From Dyella_B acidisoli (lineage in GTDB: Bacteria; Pseudomonadota; Gammaproteobacteria; Xanthomonadales; Rhodanobacteraceae): a stretch of DNA of 64,000 nt. Below are positions 60,735 to 64,000 of this stretch, in pieces. A program made the position numbers and the translations under genes. Below the pieces are notes generated by a model. The model saw nothing but the letters and a program-made list of their open reading frames with translations, ran no database searches and was not told where the DNA came from. The DNA is taken from assembly GCF_049532895.1 (NCBI RefSeq), contig NZ_CP064031.1, forward strand, positions 5,332,001-5,396,000, read 5' to 3'. Every line of letters begins with the position of its first letter. The first letter of the stretch is position 1.

Positions 60735-62156
60735 ATGAATTATGGACTTATTAGGTTGAACACCCGCACCAAGCTCATTGCTGGTGCTCTCGCGTTGGTG
60801 ATGGCCGGGTTGTCGCACGCTTCCGGCACGCAGGTGGGTGGCGGCGCGACACTGCCGTCGATCGGTTATGTCGGCAGCAATGCTGCCACGAATCTGCAAG
60901 TGTGGGACGGCACGGGCAGTACCGCTACGATCGCTACGGGTTCGCTGTTCGGCCAATATATTGCGACAACAGGCAACCCCAATGTCTCCTACTGCCTGAC
61001 GGGTAGTGGCGCGGGCAAGAACATCCTCGCTGGAGCTACCGTAAACGGTGTCACGTTCAACGTGCAGAATGCTTGCACGAAGAACAGCTCTGGTACCGTT
61101 ACTGGCTTCGGTGCCGGCCTTACGGGCGTGAATCGTTCGGATCTCGTCCAGCCGAACTTCGCCGCTGCGGATTCGCCGTTGAACGCGTCGGATTACCTCA
61201 ACTACCAAAATGCTCGCCCCAGTGATGTGGAATATCCGGTGCAGTTCCCGGCTGTGGCTGGCGCGGTAGCGATCGCCTTCAACTTGAAGGACAACACGGG
61301 CGCTACGGTGACCTCTTCGGAAGCAAACTTCAGCGACGCGCAGCTCTGCCAGATCCTCTCCCACCAGGTCACCACCTGGGACCAAGTGTCCAGCGCGTTT
61401 ACCCTGCCCGCCGGCCATTCGATTCCCGCCAATCCGATCAACGTGCAGTATCGTTCGGATGGCAGTGGCACCACCTTCAGCCTCAGCAACCATTTGGCGA
61501 CCGTCTGCGGCACCATTAACAGCCATGTCTTTGAAACCAACCAGGCCTTCACGAGCGTGGTCGCCAATTTCGTCAACCCGGTTCCGTCCAACTGGACGGG
61601 TTCGAGCGGCAACGCGTCTGTAGCGAATGCCGTTAGCAGCACGGCCAACAGCATCGGCTATGTGGAAACGGCCAATGCTCTGGCAACGAACCCCGGCCTG
61701 CAGTTTGCCGATGTGAACAGCACGAGCCCGACTGCAAACTTCGGCAGTCCGCTTACCATCGCTGGCACGGCCATTGTCTACAACGAAGTGATCAACACCA
61801 CCAATAACACGAACGGCACCGCTGCTCTCGAGGCGATCAGCTCCATCTCGGGTGTAACGAATCCTCCCACCACATCGTGCATCGCGCTGGTGAAGCCGGC
61901 ACTCTATGCCAAGCCGAACGTCCCGGGTGGCATCGTACCGACGGGTACCTATCCGATCGTGGCCATTTCGTATCTGCTGGGTAACACCGATGACAATGGA
62001 ACGGACCTGACCAACACCCAGAATCTGTTGGCATTCCCGTACACCGTCACCCAGTCGAACGTAACGACCATCGGAGCTGGCACGGGCCTGGCGTTCCTGA
62101 ACCTTGGCACCAATGCTTTCACCACCAGCCAAATCAAAGGCTGCCTGGTCAACTAA
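60735..62156 (+). CDS. PstS-like secreted phosphate-binding protein, copy 1
   Basis: 473 residues from ATG 60735 (GGGGAAAA upstream). A signal peptide (KLIAGALALVMAGLSHASG) without a lipobox suggests a soluble exported protein. PstS-type fold markers in order: GGGATLPSIGYVG, TGSGAGKN, AAADSPL, FPAVAGAVAIAFNLKD, ILSHQVTTWD, YRSDGSGTTFSLSNHL, NSIGYVETANA and GTYPIVAISYLL. The RSDGSGTT and SGAGKN loops are those that bind phosphate in PstS. It is longer than typical PstS and has extra Cys residues. It lies behind the TPS locus and next to a near-identical copy. It could sequester phosphate, or act with phosphate-regulated secretion. A strong terminator follows. Confidence 0.85.
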   Translation: MNYGLIRLNTRTKLIAGALALVMAGLSHASGTQVGGGATLPSIGYVGSNAATNLQVWDGTGSTATIATGSLFGQYIATTGNPNVSYCLTGSGAGKNILAGATVNGVTFNVQNACTKNSSGTVTGFGAGLTGVNRSDLVQPNFAAADSPLNASDYLNYQNARPSDVEYPVQFPAVAGAVAIAFNLKDNTGATVTSSEANFSDAQLCQILSHQVTTWDQVSSAFTLPAGHSIPANPINVQYRSDGSGTTFSLSNHLATVCGTINSHVFETNQAFTSVVANFVNPVPSNWTGSSGNASVANAVSSTANSIGYVETANALATNPGLQFADVNSTSPTANFGSPLTIAGTAIVYNEVINTTNNTNGTAALEAISSISGVTNPPTTSCIALVKPALYAKPNVPGGIVPTGTYPIVAISYLLGNTDDNGTDLTNTQNLLAFPYTVTQSNVTTIGAGTGLAFLNLGTNAFTTSQIKGCLVN

Positions 62157-62191
62157 GTTCAACGTTTCATACCGCAGTAAGCAGAAGAGGA

Positions 62192-62217
62192 GGGGATGCT
62201 ATGCATCCCCTTTTTTT
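62192..62217 (+). terminator. Rho-independent terminator
   Basis: GGGGATGC-TAT-GCATCCCC followed by seven T, 36 bases after the stop of the first PstS-like gene. It separates the two tandem copies into independent transcripts. Confidence 0.93.
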
Positions 62218-62773
62218 ACGCCTAGCTGCACACGTAACGTCGAAATAAGTGTTGATTTGATCGCGATGGCCAAGCTTCATCGTTCGTTAGACACATGCTC
62301 TCGCCAGTGCGTCCGCTATTTCGCAGCCACCAGCTGAGATTCGACGCCAGCCAGGTTTACTCAAGAGCAGCACGGATTGACCGTTTCGCTGTTGAAAGAC
62401 GCCTTCGCTTTCCTTGCTTCATGTGCATTCCCCGCGTGTGCGGGAATGGCGACAAATGGGCGCGCATCATCGAAGGCGTAAATGTGATGCAAATGCATAT
62501 GGTGCGCACATAAAGTACAAAAAAATATAAAATAAAGTGCCTGCTAAAGGTGAAAATGCTTGAAAATTGCCGTTAATTAACTAAAGTATTCGTGTATTTC
62601 ACGTACACATATATTAATGCCGAAAATATTGCGTGAAATATTATTTCAATCCATCAATATTGTAATTCTATCGGCATATTCAACGACATCAATGCTTAAT
62701 CGCCCCGTCATTGCGAACATGTAAAACGCCTTGGCCTCCAATCCCGGAGGTATATGCGCAATGGGGAAAAACC
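62218..62773. other. Intergenic region between the PstS-like copies
   Basis: About 556 bases. A hairpin CATTCCC...GGGAATG lies at 62426-62448 (common dispersed repeat). From about 62510 the DNA is strongly AT-rich, then the duplicated promoter block (TATTATTTCAAT..., GGAGGTAT) precedes the second copy. No gene is seen. Confidence 0.7.
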
Positions 62774-64000
62774 ATGAGCATGAGTTACGAACGTAATAAG
62801 TTGGGCATCCGCGTCAAGCTGATGGCAGGCACTCTTGCATTGGCTATGGCGGGACTTTCGCACGCTTCTGGCACACAAGCGGGTGGTGGTGCGACGTTGC
62901 CGTCGATCGGTTATGTCGGCGCCAAAGCTGCCACCGTACTGCAAGTAACAGGAACCAACATCAGCAGTGGTTCGCTGTTCGGTCAATATATCGCCCACTC
63001 GGGTAATCCCGGTGTTTCCTATTGTCTGACCGGTAGTGGCGCGGGTAAGAATATCCTCGCTGGGGCCACCGTAAACGGTGTCAAATTCAACGTGCAGAAT
63101 GCATGCACGAAGAACAGCGCTGGTACCGTCACCGGTTTCGGTGCGGCGGCTGTCGGTCGCACGGACCTTGTTCAACCGGACTTTGCCGCTGCGGATTCAC
63201 CCGAGAACGCCAGTGATTACCTCAACTACCAGAACAACCACGATGCCGGTGACTACCCCACGCAATTCCCTGCCGTGGCGGGTGCGGTGGCGATGGCCTT
63301 CAACTTGAAGGACAACACGGGCGCTACAGTGACTTCTTCGGAAGTAAACCTCAGCGACACGCAGATCTGCGACATCTTCTCCCACCAAATCACCACCTGG
63401 AACGATTCCAGACTGGCAAGCGCATTCACCCTGCCCGCGGGCCATTCGATTCCTGCCAATCCGATCAACGTGCAGTACCGTTCGGATGGCAGTGGCACCA
63501 CCTTCAGCCTCAGCAACCATCTGGCGAATGTCTGCGGCACCATCAGCAGCCATGTCTTTGAAACCAATCAGGCCTTCACCAGTGTAGTTGCCAATTTCGT
63601 CAACCCGCCGCCATCCAACTGGACGGGTTCCAGCGGCAACGAATCCGTAGCCACTGCCATTGGCAATACGGCCAACAGTTTTGGCTATGTGGAAACGGCC
63701 AATGCTTTGGCGACGAACCCCGGCCTGCAGTTTGCCAAAGTGAACAGCACGAGCCCGACCGCTAACTTCGGTAGCCCGCTCACCGTCGCCGGCACGGCCA
63801 TTGTCTACAACGAAGTGATCAACACCACCAACAACACGAATGGCACCGCTGCCCTTGAAGCAATCAGCGCTATCCCGGGCGTGGTGAATCCCCCTACCAC
63901 GTCGTGTATTGCGTTAGTGAAGCCGGCACTCTATGCCAGGCCAAACGTCCCAGGTGGCATCGTGCCGACGGGCACCTATCCGATCGTGGCCATTTCGTAT
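62774..64000 (+). CDS. PstS-like secreted phosphate-binding protein, copy 2 (3' truncated by window)
   Basis: The frame runs open from ATG 62774 (GGGGAAAAA upstream) to the window edge, 409 codons. Signal peptide (KLMAGTLALAMAGLSHASG) and all PstS-type motifs of copy 1 are repeated (GGGATLP, GSGAGKN, AAADSP, RSDGSGTTFSLSNHL, GTYPIVAISY), with small changes such as KVNSTSPTANF for DVNSTSPTANF and a short insertion near 63410. By eye roughly 80% identical. It has its own AT-rich promoter block, so it is an independent duplicate rather than a second cistron. Confidence 0.87.
   Translation, partial: MSMSYERNKLGIRVKLMAGTLALAMAGLSHASGTQAGGGATLPSIGYVGAKAATVLQVTGTNISSGSLFGQYIAHSGNPGVSYCLTGSGAGKNILAGATVNGVKFNVQNACTKNSAGTVTGFGAAAVGRTDLVQPDFAAADSPENASDYLNYQNNHDAGDYPTQFPAVAGAVAMAFNLKDNTGATVTSSEVNLSDTQICDIFSHQITTWNDSRLASAFTLPAGHSIPANPINVQYRSDGSGTTFSLSNHLANVCGTISSHVFETNQAFTSVVANFVNPPPSNWTGSSGNESVATAIGNTANSFGYVETANALATNPGLQFAKVNSTSPTANFGSPLTVAGTAIVYNEVINTTNNTNGTAALEAISAIPGVVNPPTTSCIALVKPALYARPNVPGGIVPTGTYPIVAISY

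Noticed and set aside
60642..62162. Minus-strand frame of 506 codons opposite PstS-like copy 1
   Set aside because: Mirror frame of a well-defined protein; no start context or domain.
62295..62513. 72-codon frame between the PstS-like copies
   Set aside because: Runs across a common hairpin repeat; no ribosome site or recognisable protein features.

Overview
The window is high-GC DNA with dense coding on both strands. Gene content (PagL, xanthomonalisin-type S53 protease, STN-domain TonB receptor, many GTAG-type palindromic repeats) points to a gammaproteobacterium of the Xanthomonadales, most likely Rhodanobacteraceae (Dyella/Rhodanobacter/Luteibacter-like). This placement is inferred from family content, not from a marker gene. 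No rRNA, tRNA, CRISPR array, prophage or replication origin was found.

Layout. 1-10.2 kb: housekeeping and accessory genes. These are a 5'-truncated GlxA-type AraC regulator, an S10 peptidase, a RibD/DHFR-like reductase, a SnoaL-like protein, an RDD membrane protein, an Mpo1/DUF962-like protein, a giant Lhr helicase carrying three in-frame palindromic repeat insertions, and an AraC regulator. 10.4-15.8 kb: a MarR-controlled tripartite efflux operon (marR-OMF-emrA-emrB) with a palindrome-rich promoter and a bidirectional terminator shared with pagL. 16.7-23.7 kb: a LysR regulator divergent from an RND efflux operon (permease-adaptor-OMF, overlapping genes). 23.9-31 kb: a small protein, a polysaccharide deacetylase, an STN-TonB receptor and an S53 peptidase. 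31.1-33.3 kb: a repeat nest with three large hairpin/inverted-repeat structures, an IS30-family element with readable ends and 3-bp target duplication, and a GTAG REP doublet. 33.3-34.9 kb: a FecI/FecR pair.

35.4-64 kb is the most interesting part. An operon encoding an STN+TonB-C protein, an ECF sigma factor and a FecR-type regulator matches the VreA-VreI-VreR (PUMA3) arrangement of Pseudomonas aeruginosa. It is divergent from a two-partner secretion locus: TpsB, LamG-fused ExbB, ExbD, TonB, porin, coiled-coil protein, Skp/OmpH, small Cys protein and a 4,197-residue TpsA, resembling the P. aeruginosa pdt locus. The locus ends with two tandem secreted PstS-like phosphate-binding proteins. Nearly identical ECF-type promoters (TGACAnGGTTCAGTCC, then CGGTCTA, both with 17-bp spacing) precede tpsB and tpsA, which ties the sigma factor to both halves of the secretion pair. 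Together these suggest a phosphate-starvation-linked, TonB-coupled surface-adhesin system.

A second theme is palindromic repeats. Two families (a CCCTCTCCC/GGGAGAGGG element, often as tail-to-tail doublets, and GTAG REP doublets) are scattered between genes. The first has also entered two reading frames without breaking them.
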